Shown here: in pieces, positions 50,643 to 61,911 of the stretch | Layout of the letters: the number at the start of each line of letters is the position of its first letter | How positions within the stretch are numbered: the stretch's first letter is position 1 | Origin: Cupriavidus numazuensis | GTDB lineage: Bacteria > Pseudomonadota > Gammaproteobacteria > Burkholderiales > Burkholderiaceae | NCBI RefSeq assembly: GCF_905397435.1 | Contig: NZ_CAJPVI010000001.1 | Span: 124,001 to 188,000, forward strand | Length of the DNA: 64,000 nucleotides | Direction of reading: 5' to 3' | Made by a program: the position numbers and the translations under genes | The notes under the pieces: generated by a model | Told to the model about the DNA's origin: nothing | The model's database searches: none | The model's input: only the letters and a program-made list of their open reading frames with translations

Positions 50643-51512
50643 TCAGGCGCAGGCCGGCCAGCCGAAGTTGTCCTCGAGGAAGCCGGCGCGCTTGGTCAGC
50701 GCGTCCAGATCCCTGAGCACGGCCAGCAGCTCCTTCATGCGCGACAGCGGCACCGCGTTGGGGCCATCGGACATGGCCTTGTTCGGGTCCGGGTGCGTTT
50801 CCATGAATAGGCCGGCGATGCCGGTGGCCACGGCGGCACGCGACAGCACAGGCACGAACTCGCGCTGGCCGCCCGAGCTGGTGCCCTGCCCGCCCGGCAA
50901 CTGCACCGAGTGGGTGGCATCGAACACCACGGGGGCGCCGGTCTCGCGCATGATCGCGAGCGAGCGCATGTCTGAGACCAGGTTGTTATAGCCAAACGAA
51001 ACGCCACGCTCGCAGGCCATGAACACGTCGTCGGGCAGGCCGGCGTCGCGCGCGGCGTCGCGGGCCTTGTCGATCACGTTCTTCATGTCGTGCGGCGCGA
51101 GGAACTGGCCCTTCTTGATGTTCACCGGCTTGCCGCTCTGGGCGCATGCGCGGATGAAATCCGTCTGGCGGCACAGGAACGCCGGCGTCTGCAGCACGTC
51201 GACGACGGCCGCGACAGGCTTGATCTCGTCGATCTCATGGATGTCGGTCAGCACCGGCACCCCGATCTCGCGCTTCACGGTCGCCAGGATCTCCAGGCCC
51301 TTTTCCATGCCCAGGCCGCGGAACGACTTGCCCGACGAGCGGTTGGCCTTGTCGAACGACGACTTGTAGATGAACGGGATGCCCAGCTCGCTGGTGATGG
51401 CCTTGAGCTCGCCGGCGGTATCCAGCGCCATCTGTTCCGACTCGATCACGCACGGGCCGGCAATCAGGAAGAACGGCTTGTCGAGGCCAACCTCGAATCC
51501 GCAGAGTTTCAT
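50643..51512 (-). CDS. kdsA: 3-deoxy-D-manno-octulosonate 8-phosphate synthase (KDO-8-P synthase)
   Basis: The gene encodes 289 residues. It condenses phosphoenolpyruvate with arabinose 5-phosphate for KDO of lipopolysaccharide. Cys21 in AGPCVIES, and an [20 protein letters not shown] set of ligands, indicate the metal-dependent class; E. coli KdsA has Asn at that position. It is in the pyrG–kdsA–eno block. Confidence 0.97.
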   Translation of the reverse strand: MKLCGFEVGLDKPFFLIAGPCVIESEQMALDTAGELKAITSELGIPFIYKSSFDKANRSSGKSFRGLGMEKGLEILATVKREIGVPVLTDIHEIDEIKPVAAVVDVLQTPAFLCRQTDFIRACAQSGKPVNIKKGQFLAPHDMKNVIDKARDAARDAGLPDDVFMACERGVSFGYNNLVSDMRSLAIMRETGAPVVFDATHSVQLPGGQGTSSGGQREFVPVLSRAAVATGIAGLFMETHPDPNKAMSDGPNAVPLSRMKELLAVLRDLDALTKRAGFLEDNFGWPACA

Positions 51513-51538
51513 GACAGTCTCCTGCTCGGCGCCCGGCT

Positions 51539-53212
<1,674 letters not shown>

Positions 53213-53318
53213 TTAGGATTATACATGAGACCCCGGCTGCCGAACGCCCGCAAATTGTGACACCGCCGCCCGGCGACACGCCTGTCGGAACGGCTGCGGC
53301 GCATGCGCCGCTTGCACT

Positions 53319-54125
53319 TCAGCGCCCGTCGCGCCGCATCGCCGCGATCAGTTCGCGGACCAGTTGCGCCGTCTCCTGCGGCCGCTCCATCGGGTAAAGA
53401 TGGCCGCCCTCGATGAAGCGCAGGTTCTCGCCAACCAGCTTGCGCGTTGCGTCAAGACCACATTGCCGGACCTCCTTCGAACGCGTACCGGCAACGAAGC
53501 CGACCGGTACCGGCGCACCGCGCGCGACCTTGCGGCCAAGGCTGGTCGGCAGTGTGCGATAGATCCAGTACTCCACCTCGCGATTGAAGCGGAGCTGCCG
53601 TTCGTCGTCCTTGCCGGTCGGCTCGGTGCCGTGCAGCGTGTAGTCGCGCAGCATGTCCTGATCCCAGACTGCAAAGTTCGGCTTGGAGCGAAAGTGCTCC
53701 CACACCGCCTCGGCATCGGGCCAGTGCGTACGGCGGTTCTTGGTCACCGCGGCCGGCCCCGGCTTCTCGTCCATGCCGAACAGTTGCGCGGTCTTGAGCA
53801 ACGACGCGCGCCAGCCGGCGATGATCGGCGAATCGAGCATCACCACGCCGCGCACCCACTCCGGACGCCGCAGCGCGGCCATCAGCGACAGGAAGCCACC
53901 TAGCGAATGCCCCACCAGCCACACCGGCTCGCGGTACTGGCGCTCCAGCGAATCCAGCAGCTCTTCCACCAGATACGGCCAGCCGCGCGTCACCGGGAAT
54001 TCGGGACGGTGCCCGTAGCGCTCCACCGCGCGAAATTCGAAGTCGCCCTCGAGTTCGGCGAACAGTTTGCGGTACGTCGGCACCGGGAAGCCATTGGCAT
54101 GGGAAAAATGAATGATGTCGCGCAT
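53319..54125 (-). CDS. Alpha/beta hydrolase (downstream partner of Anbu)
   Basis: The gene encodes 268 residues from ATG 54125. GHSLGGFLS gives the nucleophilic Ser, HANGFP an HG-like oxyanion strand, and GGHLYPMERP the catalytic His. Its start lies 13 bp after the Anbu gene stop. Esterase or lipase-like activity is probable, substrate unknown. Confidence 0.82.
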   Translation of the reverse strand: MRDIIHFSHANGFPVPTYRKLFAELEGDFEFRAVERYGHRPEFPVTRGWPYLVEELLDSLERQYREPVWLVGHSLGGFLSLMAALRRPEWVRGVVMLDSPIIAGWRASLLKTAQLFGMDEKPGPAAVTKNRRTHWPDAEAVWEHFRSKPNFAVWDQDMLRDYTLHGTEPTGKDDERQLRFNREVEYWIYRTLPTSLGRKVARGAPVPVGFVAGTRSKEVRQCGLDATRKLVGENLRFIEGGHLYPMERPQETAQLVRELIAAMRRDGR

Positions 54126-54138
54126 TGCCCTGCCCGGC

Positions 54139-54960
54139 TCAGTCTTGCGTGCGCGAACGCTCGCGCGTGGCGCGCACCGGCTGGCCCCAGCGATCGACTT
54201 CGTCCGTACGCGCAAGCGGAAACTCCGCGTCGCGGGAAGCATCCCATTCGGGATCGTTGATCTCACCGAACACCTGGCGCAGCCGCTGGCCCCACGTATC
54301 GCGGATCATGCGGAAGTAGGCGTTCCTTTCGTCGATGTTGACAAAGCGCGTCACCCGAAGCGCATCGGCCTCATAGACCATCAGGTCCAGCGGCAAACCC
54401 ACCGAAATATTCGACTTGAGCGTGGAATCCATCGAGATCAGCGCGCATTTGGCGGCTTCGCCGAGCGGCAGCGACGGATGCACCACGCGGTCCAGGATCG
54501 GCTTGCCGTACTTGGCCTCGCCGATCTGGAAAAAGCAGTTCTCGGGCGTGGCCTCGACGAAATTGCCGGCCGCGTAGACATTGAACAAGCGCATGCGCTC
54601 GCCGCGGATCTGGCCGCCGAAAATCAGGCTGACGTTGAACTCGATCCCGGCATCGCGCAGCGCGTGGGCATCGCGCTTGTGCACCTGGCGCACGGCCTCG
54701 CCGACGATGGACGTGGCTTCGAACATATCGCGCGCGGTCCACAGCGAGCGTTTTTCGTCCCGCCCTTCGACCAGGCACTGGCGCACCGACTGGCTGATGG
54801 CGAGATTGCCGGCGGTCATCAGCACCATCACGCGGTCGCCGGGCTCTTCGAACACGGTCATCTTGCGCGCGGTGGAAATCGCATCGACACCAGCATTGGT
54901 GCGTGAGTCGGAAAGGAACACCAGGCCGGCATCGAGCCGCATGGCAACACAGTAGGTCAT
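54139..54960 (-). CDS. Proteasome-like peptidase Anbu (BPH)
   Basis: The gene encodes 273 residues from ATG 54960. The N-terminus MTYCVAMRLDAGLVFLSDSRTNAG has Thr2, the candidate nucleophile after Met removal, and it matches Anbu/bacterial proteasome homologues. The proteins normally occur with transglutaminase-like, alpha-E and circularly permuted ATP-grasp genes; here those lie at 58.3–61.7 kb, 3.3 kb away. Confidence 0.9.
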   Translation of the reverse strand: MTYCVAMRLDAGLVFLSDSRTNAGVDAISTARKMTVFEEPGDRVMVLMTAGNLAISQSVRQCLVEGRDEKRSLWTARDMFEATSIVGEAVRQVHKRDAHALRDAGIEFNVSLIFGGQIRGERMRLFNVYAAGNFVEATPENCFFQIGEAKYGKPILDRVVHPSLPLGEAAKCALISMDSTLKSNISVGLPLDLMVYEADALRVTRFVNIDERNAYFRMIRDTWGQRLRQVFGEINDPEWDASRDAEFPLARTDEVDRWGQPVRATRERSRTQD

Positions 54961-55097
54961 GGTCTTGTCGGGTTCACTCGGAACCGAGCGGAGTCGCAGC
55001 GGGAATTCTAGCGCCCCGCGCCGGGCTGCGGGCGCCGGCATCGCCGGTTTCGAGTCAGTGTTCGGATTTGGGGCCGGGAGCGCTTTACCGGCTTGGC

Positions 55098-55766
55098 TCA
55101 GGCGTCAAACCGGTGCATCCGGTAGGCCAGCGGCGCCATCACGGACAGGTAACCATGCACCGCGGTGCGCAGCATGCGCTGCATGGCCTGCGGATCGGGC
55201 GGCCGCGCCGACGTCATCAGCGACTGGGAAACCAGGCTGTAGGTCATCGCATGCGCGGCAAAGGCAGCTTCGGCTATCGCGGCACCTGCGGGCCAGTCGC
55301 TGCCGGCGCTCAGCGCCGCTTCCCAGAGTTGCACGTATTCGGCGTAAAGGCTCCGGAATGCCTCCACTCCGGACACCTTGCGCTCCAGCAGGAACAAGGC
55401 CGTCCACTGTTCGGGTTCGGCCAGCGGCGCCGCGCACTGGGCCTGCAGCAAGGCATCGACGCGATCGGGCAACGGCCGGTCGCGCGTGGCATCGATGCTG
55501 GCGCTCATCGCCGCGGCAATTTCCTTGACGCGCAGGTGGATGCAGACCGCAGCCAGCGCTTCCTTGCTGGAGAAGTATTCGTAGAAGCTGCCGATGCCCA
55601 CGCCTGCCAGCGCGATCACCTGACGGATGCTGACCTTGTCATAGCCCTTTTCGACGAGCAGCCGGACAAACGCTTCGCGAATGGCATGGGCGGTGGCCCG
55701 GGCACGCGACTGGGCCGGCTTGCGTCGCTGCGGACGATCAGGAGCACTGGGGGGCGCTGGCTTCAT
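55098..55766 (-). CDS. TetR-family regulator
   Basis: The gene encodes 222 residues from ATG 55766. The N-terminal HTH (IREAFVRLLVEKGYDKVSIRQVIALAGVGIGSFYEYFSSKEAL) is typical TetR. The C-terminal ligand domain has no recognisable specificity. It is divergent from an AidB-like acyl-CoA dehydrogenase across 98 bp with an inverted repeat, so it likely controls that gene. An earlier ATG at 55817 is also possible. Confidence 0.87.
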   Translation of the reverse strand: MKPAPPSAPDRPQRRKPAQSRARATAHAIREAFVRLLVEKGYDKVSIRQVIALAGVGIGSFYEYFSSKEALAAVCIHLRVKEIAAAMSASIDATRDRPLPDRVDALLQAQCAAPLAEPEQWTALFLLERKVSGVEAFRSLYAEYVQLWEAALSAGSDWPAGAAIAEAAFAAHAMTYSLVSQSLMTSARPPDPQAMQRMLRTAVHGYLSVMAPLAYRMHRFDA

Positions 55767-55776
55767 CTCTGCAAAA

Positions 55777-55792
55777 CCCGAACACCGTCGGG
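55777..55792. promoter_or_regulatory. Inverted repeat CCCGA-N6-TCGGG, possible TetR operator
   Basis: The arms cccga (55777–55781) and tcggg (55788–55792) lie between the divergent TetR and acyl-CoA dehydrogenase genes, with a TATACT at 55805–55810 just beyond. This is a candidate operator only. Confidence 0.4.
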
Positions 55793-55864
55793 CAGGCTCG
55801 TTTTTATACTCGTTGGCCATGCAGGCTGCCATGCACGGGCTGCCATTCCACCGGAGACACGCAT

Positions 55865-57505
55865 ATGTACGAGGGCACGCACGAAGTCACCAACGTGGTG
55901 ACAGAGCTGCACGATTATAACGTCTACACCACCGACATCGCCCTGCAGGAGGCCGTGCGGCGCGCCGGCGGCGCCGGGCACGAGGCCGAACTCGCGGCCT
56001 ACGGTGCGCGCCTGGGCTGCGCCGAAACGCTGCGCATGGCCGAGGACGCCAACCACTTCAAGCCCGAACTGCATACCCACGACCGCCAGGGCCGCCGCAT
56101 CGACCGCGTCGAGTTCCACCCGGCCTGGCACGGCGTAATGCGGATGGCGCGCGAGCAGAACCTGGTATCGCAACCGTTCTCCGATCCGCGCCCCGGCGCT
56201 TGGGCCGCCTATGCCGCCGGCTTCTCGATGCACGGGCAGATTGAAGCGGGCTCGCAATGTCCGAACTCGATGACGTTCGCGTGTATCCCGGTGCTGCAGA
56301 AAGAGCCAGAGCTGTTCGCGCAACTGGCGCCCAAGCTCTACTCGCGCAAGTACGATGCGCGCGACATCCCGCTCGAGCAGAAAGACTCGATCCTGGTCGG
56401 TATGGGCATGACAGAAAAGCAAGGCGGCTCCGATGTGCGCGCCAACAGCACGCGCGCCGTGCCGATGCGGGGCGAAGGCCGCGGCGGCGAGTACGAGATC
56501 ACGGGCCACAAGTGGTTCTTCTCCGCGCCGATGTGCGATGCGCATCTTGTCGTGGCGCGTACCGAGAGCGGCCTGGCCTGCTTCTTCGTGCCACGCTATC
56601 GCCCGGACGGCAGCAAGAACGCCATCCATATCCAGCGCCTCAAGGACAAGATCGGCAACCGCTCCAACTCCAGCAGCGAAGTCGAGTTCCATGGCGCGTG
56701 GGGCCGCATGATCGGCGAGGAAGGCCGCGGCGTGCCGACCATCATCGAGATGGCCACCTACACGCGCCTGAACTGCGTGATGGGCAGCGCCGGCCTGATC
56801 CGGCAGTGCCTGGTGCAGTCGCTGCACCATACGCGCAGCCGCAGCGCGTTTGGCAAGCGCCTGATCGAACAGCCGTTGATGCGCAATGTGCTTGCCGACA
56901 TGGCGCTGGAAAGCGAAGCCGCCACGCAGTTGATGATGCGCCTGACCGAAGCGTTCGCGCAGGCGGCGCAAGACCCGCTGCAGCGCGCGTACCAGCGCAT
57001 CGTCACGCCCGCGGCCAAGCTGTGGGTCGCGAAGCGCAGCATCGAATTGTCGGCTGAAGCCATGGAAGTGTTCGGCGGCAATGGCTACATGGAGGAAAGC
57101 CCTGCGGGCCGGCTCTATCGCGAAACGCCGGTGATCTCGATCTGGGAAGGCTCAGGCAATGTGATGGCGCTCGACATGCTGCGCGCGGTCAGCCGCGAGC
57201 CTGATGCCATGCATGCGTTGCTCGGCGATCTGCATGACGGGCTTTCCGGCGAGGCGCCGCTGCGCGCGCAGGTGGCCGGGCTGGCTGATGCGCTGGGCAA
57301 ACCTGATCTGGAAGGGCAGGCGCGGCGCCATGCCCAGCAGTTAGTGTTGCTGGTGCAGGCGCGCCTGCTGCGCGAGCATGCGCCGCAGGCCATGGCCGAT
57401 GCGTTTATCGCGAGCCGGTTCGATGGGCAGTGGGGGAGGATTTTTGGGATGCTGCCGGAGGGTATATCGTGTGAGGGGATATTGGGGAGGGCATGGGCGG
57501 TTTAG
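55865..57505 (+). CDS. AidB-like acyl-CoA dehydrogenase family protein
   Basis: The gene encodes 546 residues. The size, the N-terminal LHDYNVYTTDIAL and the motifs GMGMTEKQGGSDVR, ITGHKWFFSAPMCDAHLV, FGGNGYMEE and ISIWEGSGNVMALDML are those of the AidB group, FAD proteins of the alkylation-damage response with isovaleryl-CoA dehydrogenase-like sequence. The TetR gene is divergent. In this genus the substrate may be an acyl-CoA, so the repair role is not certain. Confidence 0.86.
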   Translation: MYEGTHEVTNVVTELHDYNVYTTDIALQEAVRRAGGAGHEAELAAYGARLGCAETLRMAEDANHFKPELHTHDRQGRRIDRVEFHPAWHGVMRMAREQNLVSQPFSDPRPGAWAAYAAGFSMHGQIEAGSQCPNSMTFACIPVLQKEPELFAQLAPKLYSRKYDARDIPLEQKDSILVGMGMTEKQGGSDVRANSTRAVPMRGEGRGGEYEITGHKWFFSAPMCDAHLVVARTESGLACFFVPRYRPDGSKNAIHIQRLKDKIGNRSNSSSEVEFHGAWGRMIGEEGRGVPTIIEMATYTRLNCVMGSAGLIRQCLVQSLHHTRSRSAFGKRLIEQPLMRNVLADMALESEAATQLMMRLTEAFAQAAQDPLQRAYQRIVTPAAKLWVAKRSIELSAEAMEVFGGNGYMEESPAGRLYRETPVISIWEGSGNVMALDMLRAVSREPDAMHALLGDLHDGLSGEAPLRAQVAGLADALGKPDLEGQARRHAQQLVLLVQARLLREHAPQAMADAFIASRFDGQWGRIFGMLPEGISCEGILGRAWAV

Positions 57506-57549
57506 GGCGATGAGGCGGTTTGTCGCTCTTGGCTGGCGGCGCTGTTTCG

Positions 57550-57607
57550 CCGGCGTAGCCGGCGAGTCACTTTTTGTCCGAGCGACAAAAAGTAACCAAA
57601 AAGCGCG
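57550..57607. repeat. Left arm of inverted repeat, hairpin
   Basis: The arm includes ccggcgtagccggcgagtc and a 9-bp hairpin stem around position 57570–57592. The other arm is its reverse complement, less three single-base gaps. Confidence 0.75.
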
Positions 57608-58154
57608 TCGTTGCCGCTGGCCATCAATTCCACGGTGGCAGTCGTTCAAACGGCTTTGGACGCCTGCGATGGTGGTCGGCCGTTCCAACCTGCTACGCCA
57701 TGTGAGTCAGAACCTGTGCCTGGCGCGGCACGACTTTTGGACGATCCCCAAGACGGACTCGGGTACAGCGTTTCAACACGGTCAGTGGTGGGACGCCTTC
57801 GGCTGCGCTGCGCGCACGGCGTAGTCTGGGTGCCAGCTCATCAGCGTCGCCGGCGCCCGAGTCCAGATTTCCTTTTTCTGCGCGCATGCAAGCGCGGCAT
57901 CTTCACCCGGGCCTGATTTGCCCTGGGCCTGCGTGCTCAGACTAGGGCTCTGCGCGCAGCGCAGCCGAAGGCGATCACACGATATTGCTCGCAGCAGGGG
58001 CCACAGACGCTTGCAGGGCTCGTTCAATCAGCGCGGTATTCCCACTCACGGTGGTGCCCCACGCGGCAGGCAGCCTGACTGACTCTGAAGCCCATACCCG
58101 TACAACACCCCTGGCACACTACGATAAAAATTCGCCCCTTTGGGGCAACCAAAA

Positions 58155-58209
58155 CGCGTTTTTGGTTACTTTTGTCGCTCGGACAAAAGTGACTCGCCGG
58201 CTACGCCGG
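58155..58209. repeat. Right arm of inverted repeat, hairpin
   Basis: The arm is the reverse complement of 57550–57607, with three fewer bases in the A/T runs. It is closest to the stop of the transglutaminase gene (58315). Confidence 0.75.
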
Positions 58210-58314
58210 TGCGAAACAGCGGCGCCCGCCAAGCACGAAGCCCCCACCAAACCAACCAACCAAAGCACCACAAAAGGGACAAACCCGCCCCTCATTGGCG
58301 CATCGCGCATCACA

Positions 58315-59154
58315 TCAATCAACAACCGGGCAAATAGCAATATTCACCTGCAGCGTCTCCCCGCTGCCACCTTCGAGAATGCCCCGCACTGGTGCGGCCG
58401 ACTGATAGTCGCGCCCAACGGCCAGTCGCACGTGGCGGTGGTCCGTTACGCAACGGTGCGTCACGTCGATGCTGCACCACAAGTCGTTGGCGGCATCGAG
58501 GCACACATCGGCCCACGCATGGCTAGCCAGTTCCGTAGCGGCCGGGTCATAGAAGTATCCGCTCACATAGCGCGCCGGGATACCGAACGCGCGGCAAGCG
58601 GCGACCATGACCTGCGCCTGGTCCTGGCACACGCCGCTGCCGAGGCGGAAGGCTTCCGCCGCGGAAGTGCCAACGTGCGTGGTGTTCGCCGCATACCGCA
58701 CGCGTTCGGCAATGCCGTCGGCCAGCGCGAGCAGCGCCGGCACTTCATGCCCTGCTGCCAGGAACGGCGCGGCAAAGGCCTGCATTTCGGGCGGAGCCGA
58801 TGTGAGTGGCGTACCACCGACAAAGTACAGCGGCGACACGCGCGATTCACCACTGGCCGGTGCATCGCGGAACGCGTGGTGGCTGTCAGGTCCGCCACTG
58901 CCCTGCTGCAGGTTCACCTGTACCTCGCCGACCGCCGTAATCGCAATCGTGTCGGCCGGGCCGCTGACAGTAAAGTTGTGGACGATATTACCGAAGCCGT
59001 CACGCGCCTCGGACAGGGTGCCAGGCGTCTGCAGCTCCCAGGCCTTGACGGCCTGCAGCGGGCCCGAGCGCGGCGCCAGCCGCAACTCGTGCACGCTGCG
59101 CCGCACCGGCTCCGCATAGCGGTAGACGGTCTGGTGGTGGATCTTGTATTTCAC
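58315..59154 (-). CDS. Transglutaminase-like protein of the Anbu-associated cluster
   Basis: The gene encodes 279 residues with a GTG start at 59154. The catalytic triad is Cys in GVCQDQAQ, His in SHAWAD, and Asp in IDVTH. This length and the N-terminal KYKIHHQTVYRYAEPVRRSVHELRL match the family that accompanies alpha-E and ATP-grasp proteins in Anbu gene sets. It is probably in one operon with the following two genes. Confidence 0.88.
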   Translation of the reverse strand: MKYKIHHQTVYRYAEPVRRSVHELRLAPRSGPLQAVKAWELQTPGTLSEARDGFGNIVHNFTVSGPADTIAITAVGEVQVNLQQGSGGPDSHHAFRDAPASGESRVSPLYFVGGTPLTSAPPEMQAFAAPFLAAGHEVPALLALADGIAERVRYAANTTHVGTSAAEAFRLGSGVCQDQAQVMVAACRAFGIPARYVSGYFYDPAATELASHAWADVCLDAANDLWCSIDVTHRCVTDHRHVRLAVGRDYQSAAPVRGILEGGSGETLQVNIAICPVVD

Positions 59155-59218
59155 AGTGTTCGGAGGGCCGCGGCGACGACTGCTGCACATAAGGCCCTCC
59201 TTGCGGCGTTCACGGCGC

Positions 59219-60172
59219 CTAGGCCGCCAAAAGCGGCACCAGGAAATCACGGCTGATGCCGTTGCCGATGTCGCCGATGCGCTCCAGGAAGCTCGTGAGG
59301 AAGGCGTGCAGGCCGACGGCAAAGATGTCGTCGATGCGGGCAAATTTCAGGTCGGCATGGAGTTTACCAGCCTGCCGCTCGGTCTCCTCCGATTGCTGGT
59401 TGCGGACCATCGCCAGGATCGCCACGACCTCGTCCATGCTCGACACCAGCGAACGCGGCATGTCCGGGCGCAGGATCAGCAGCTCGGCCACGCGCTGCGG
59501 CGTGATCACCGCGCGGTAAACCTTGCGGTAGACCTCGAAGCCCGACACCGAACGCAGTACCGCCGCCCAGTGATAAAAGTCGTTCTGCTCGCGGTTCGGA
59601 TCGCTGTCGTCGCTGCCCGACGCCTGGAATTTCACGTCGAGTATCCGCGCGGTGTTGTCCGCGCGTTCCAGGAACGTGCCGAGGCGCATGAAGTGGAAGG
59701 CATCGTCCTTCAGCATGGTGCCGAACTGCACGCCGCGCGCGAGGTGCGAACGGAACTTGACCCATTCGAAGAAACGCGACGGGTCTTCCTGCAACTCGCC
59801 GTCCGCGATCAGGCGCTGCACGTCAAGCCACGTGGTGTTGACGGTTTCCCAGACCTCCGTGGTCAGCGAACCGCGCACGGCGCGCGCGTTCTCGCGCGCC
59901 GCGCGCAGGCAGCTCATGATCGATGACGGATTGGTCATGTCGCGCACCATGAAATCAATCACGTCGTCGCGCGTGAGCAGCCCATATTTGTGGTCGAATG
60001 CGTTGGTCAGCTCTGAGATATCAAGCATGGCCCACCAGCCCTGTTCGGCCACTTCCGCGGACTGCGGCAGCAGCGAGGTCTGGTAGTTGACGTCCAGCAT
60101 GCGCGCGGTGTTCTCCGCGCGTTCGGTATAGCGCGCCATCCAGAACAGATGGTCGGCGGTGCGGCTCAGCAT
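59219..60172 (-). CDS. Alpha-E domain protein (DUF403)
   Basis: The gene encodes 317 residues from ATG 60172, with GAGGAG upstream. The sequence MLSRTADHLFWMARYTERAENTARML is diagnostic of alpha-E proteins, all-helical, with conserved Arg/Glu residues. They are encoded next to the circularly permuted ATP-grasp protein and transglutaminase-like protein. No biochemical role is firm; a peptide-ligating system with the Anbu protease has been proposed. Confidence 0.92.
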   Translation of the reverse strand: MLSRTADHLFWMARYTERAENTARMLDVNYQTSLLPQSAEVAEQGWWAMLDISELTNAFDHKYGLLTRDDVIDFMVRDMTNPSSIMSCLRAARENARAVRGSLTTEVWETVNTTWLDVQRLIADGELQEDPSRFFEWVKFRSHLARGVQFGTMLKDDAFHFMRLGTFLERADNTARILDVKFQASGSDDSDPNREQNDFYHWAAVLRSVSGFEVYRKVYRAVITPQRVAELLILRPDMPRSLVSSMDEVVAILAMVRNQQSEETERQAGKLHADLKFARIDDIFAVGLHAFLTSFLERIGDIGNGISRDFLVPLLAA

Positions 60173-60213
60173 GTTGGTTTCTCCTCGCAATGCGGTCCTG
60201 GCGGCGGGCGCGT

Positions 60214-61686
60214 TCAGCGCTCCAGCACCCACGTGTCCTTGGTCCCCCCGCCCTGCGAGGAATTCACCACGAGCGAGCCTTCGCGCAGTGCTACGCGAGT
60301 GAGGCCGCCCGGCACCATGCGCACCTCGCGCCCCGACAGCACGAACGGACGCAGGTCGATGTGGCGCGGCGCAATGCCCGACTCCACATACGTCGGACAC
60401 GTCGACAACGCCAGCGTCGGCTGCGCGATGTACTGCTCCGGCCGCGACTTCACGACTTCGCGGAAGGTATCGATCTCCGCGCGCGTTGCCGCTGGGCCCA
60501 CCAGCATGCCGTAGCCGCCCGCGCCGTGCGTTTCCTTCACCACCAGGTCCGCCATGTTGTCGAGCACGTACTGCAGGTCATCCGGGCGCCGGCACATATA
60601 CGTCGGCACGTTGTTGAGGATGGCCTCTTCGCCGAGGTAGAAGCGGATCATGTCGGGCACGTACGGGTAGATCGACTTGTCGTCGGCCACGCCCGTGCCG
60701 ATGGCGTTGGAGATGGTCACGTTGCCCGCGCGATAGACCGACAACAGGCCAGCCGCGCCGAGCGCGGAATCGGGCCGGAACACGAGCGGGTCGAGGAAGT
60801 CGTCATCCACGCGCCGGTAGATCACGTCGATGCGCTGCGGGCCCTGCGTGGTGCGCATGAAGAGGTGGTCGTCCTCGACGAACAGGTCGCTGCCCTCCAC
60901 GAGTTCCACGCCCATCTGCTGCGCGAGGAACGCGTGCTCGAAGTACGCGGAGTTGTACATGCCCGGCGTCAGCACCACCACGGTCGGGTCGGTGATGGCC
61001 TGCGGCGAGACGCCGCGCAGCATGTCGAGCAGCAGATCGGGATAGTGCGCGACCGGCGCCACGCGGTTGCGCGCGAACAGGTCCGGGAACAAGCGCATCA
61101 TCATCTTGCGGTTCTCGAGCATGTACGACACGCCTGACGGCACGCGCAGGTTGTCCTCGAGCACGTAGAACTCGCCCTCGCCGGCGCGCACCACGTCGAT
61201 GCCGGCCACGTGCGCATAGATGTCGCGCGGCACGTCGACGCCGAGCATCTCGGGACGATACTGGGCGTTGTTGTAGATCTGGTCCGGCGGGATCACGCCC
61301 GCGCGGATGATGTCCTGCCCGTGGTAGATGTCGTGGATGAAGCGGTTCAGCGCGGCCACGCGCTGGCGCAGGCCCTTTTCCAGCGTGGCCCACTCGCTGG
61401 CCGGAAAGATGCGCGGGATCACGTCGAACGGAATGGTCCGTTCGGTGCCGCTGTTGGATTCGTCCTTGTCGCCGTAGACCGCGAAGGTAATGCCCACGCG
61501 CCGGAAAATCAGGTCCGCCTCGGCGCGCTTGTTGGCCATCGTGTTCTCGGACTGCCGCGCCAGCCAGTCCGTGAAGTGCCGGTAGTGCGGCCGTACCACA
61601 CCGCCCGGCAATGCCTGCCCCGCCTGGATGATCGGGGTATCGCCATCCCGCCAATCCAGCATCTCGTCGAAAAAGCGCGCCGCCAT
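60214..61686 (-). CDS. Circularly permuted ATP-grasp protein (CP_ATPgrasp)
   Basis: The gene encodes 490 residues from ATG 61686 with a GGAGGGAAGGG region upstream. Conserved segments include LRVPSGVSYMLENR, FVEDDHLFMRTTQGPQRIDVIYRR and VVKETHGAGGYGMLVGP. The family has an ATP-grasp fold and is predicted to form an amide ligase acting on peptides, with the alpha-E partner. It starts the operon of three. Confidence 0.93.
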   Translation of the reverse strand: MAARFFDEMLDWRDGDTPIIQAGQALPGGVVRPHYRHFTDWLARQSENTMANKRAEADLIFRRVGITFAVYGDKDESNSGTERTIPFDVIPRIFPASEWATLEKGLRQRVAALNRFIHDIYHGQDIIRAGVIPPDQIYNNAQYRPEMLGVDVPRDIYAHVAGIDVVRAGEGEFYVLEDNLRVPSGVSYMLENRKMMMRLFPDLFARNRVAPVAHYPDLLLDMLRGVSPQAITDPTVVVLTPGMYNSAYFEHAFLAQQMGVELVEGSDLFVEDDHLFMRTTQGPQRIDVIYRRVDDDFLDPLVFRPDSALGAAGLLSVYRAGNVTISNAIGTGVADDKSIYPYVPDMIRFYLGEEAILNNVPTYMCRRPDDLQYVLDNMADLVVKETHGAGGYGMLVGPAATRAEIDTFREVVKSRPEQYIAQPTLALSTCPTYVESGIAPRHIDLRPFVLSGREVRMVPGGLTRVALREGSLVVNSSQGGGTKDTWVLER

Positions 61687-61911
61687 GATGGCCCTTCCCT
61701 CCGTGAAATGGGGGGCGTCCTGGTCGCCTGGCCTGCCGGCCTCCCGCCGGAATCGCCGCCCCCTTGTTTTTCCTGGCTGTACAGCTGTCGAGTGACTGGC
61801 CCTTTCAGCATACTTGTGCCAGCGAAAGCCGCAAGCTTCTGCGGTTGCGCAGCACGGAAACGGGTTAAGCAAGATGCCTGCCAACGTCCCGGCAGGCGGT
61901 GCGCCGCAGCT

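Larger units (their letters stand above)
57506..58314. repeat. Noncoding 810-bp interval with inverted terminal-like repeats
   Basis: Between two convergent genes I see no credible reading frame. It is bounded by near-identical inverted repeats, 57550–57607 and 58155–58209 (about 55 bp, differing by small indels in A/T runs). Each arm contains a self-complementary hairpin (left arm stem ctttttgtc / gacaaaaag). The sequence type is familiar as a dispersed repeat in Cupriavidus and Ralstonia. The arms could end transcription of both genes. Confidence 0.7.

Noticed and set aside
57378-57916. Plus-strand open frames in the noncoding 57.5–58.3 kb gap
   Set aside because: No ribosome binding site, poor composition, and they overlap the inverted repeat arm.
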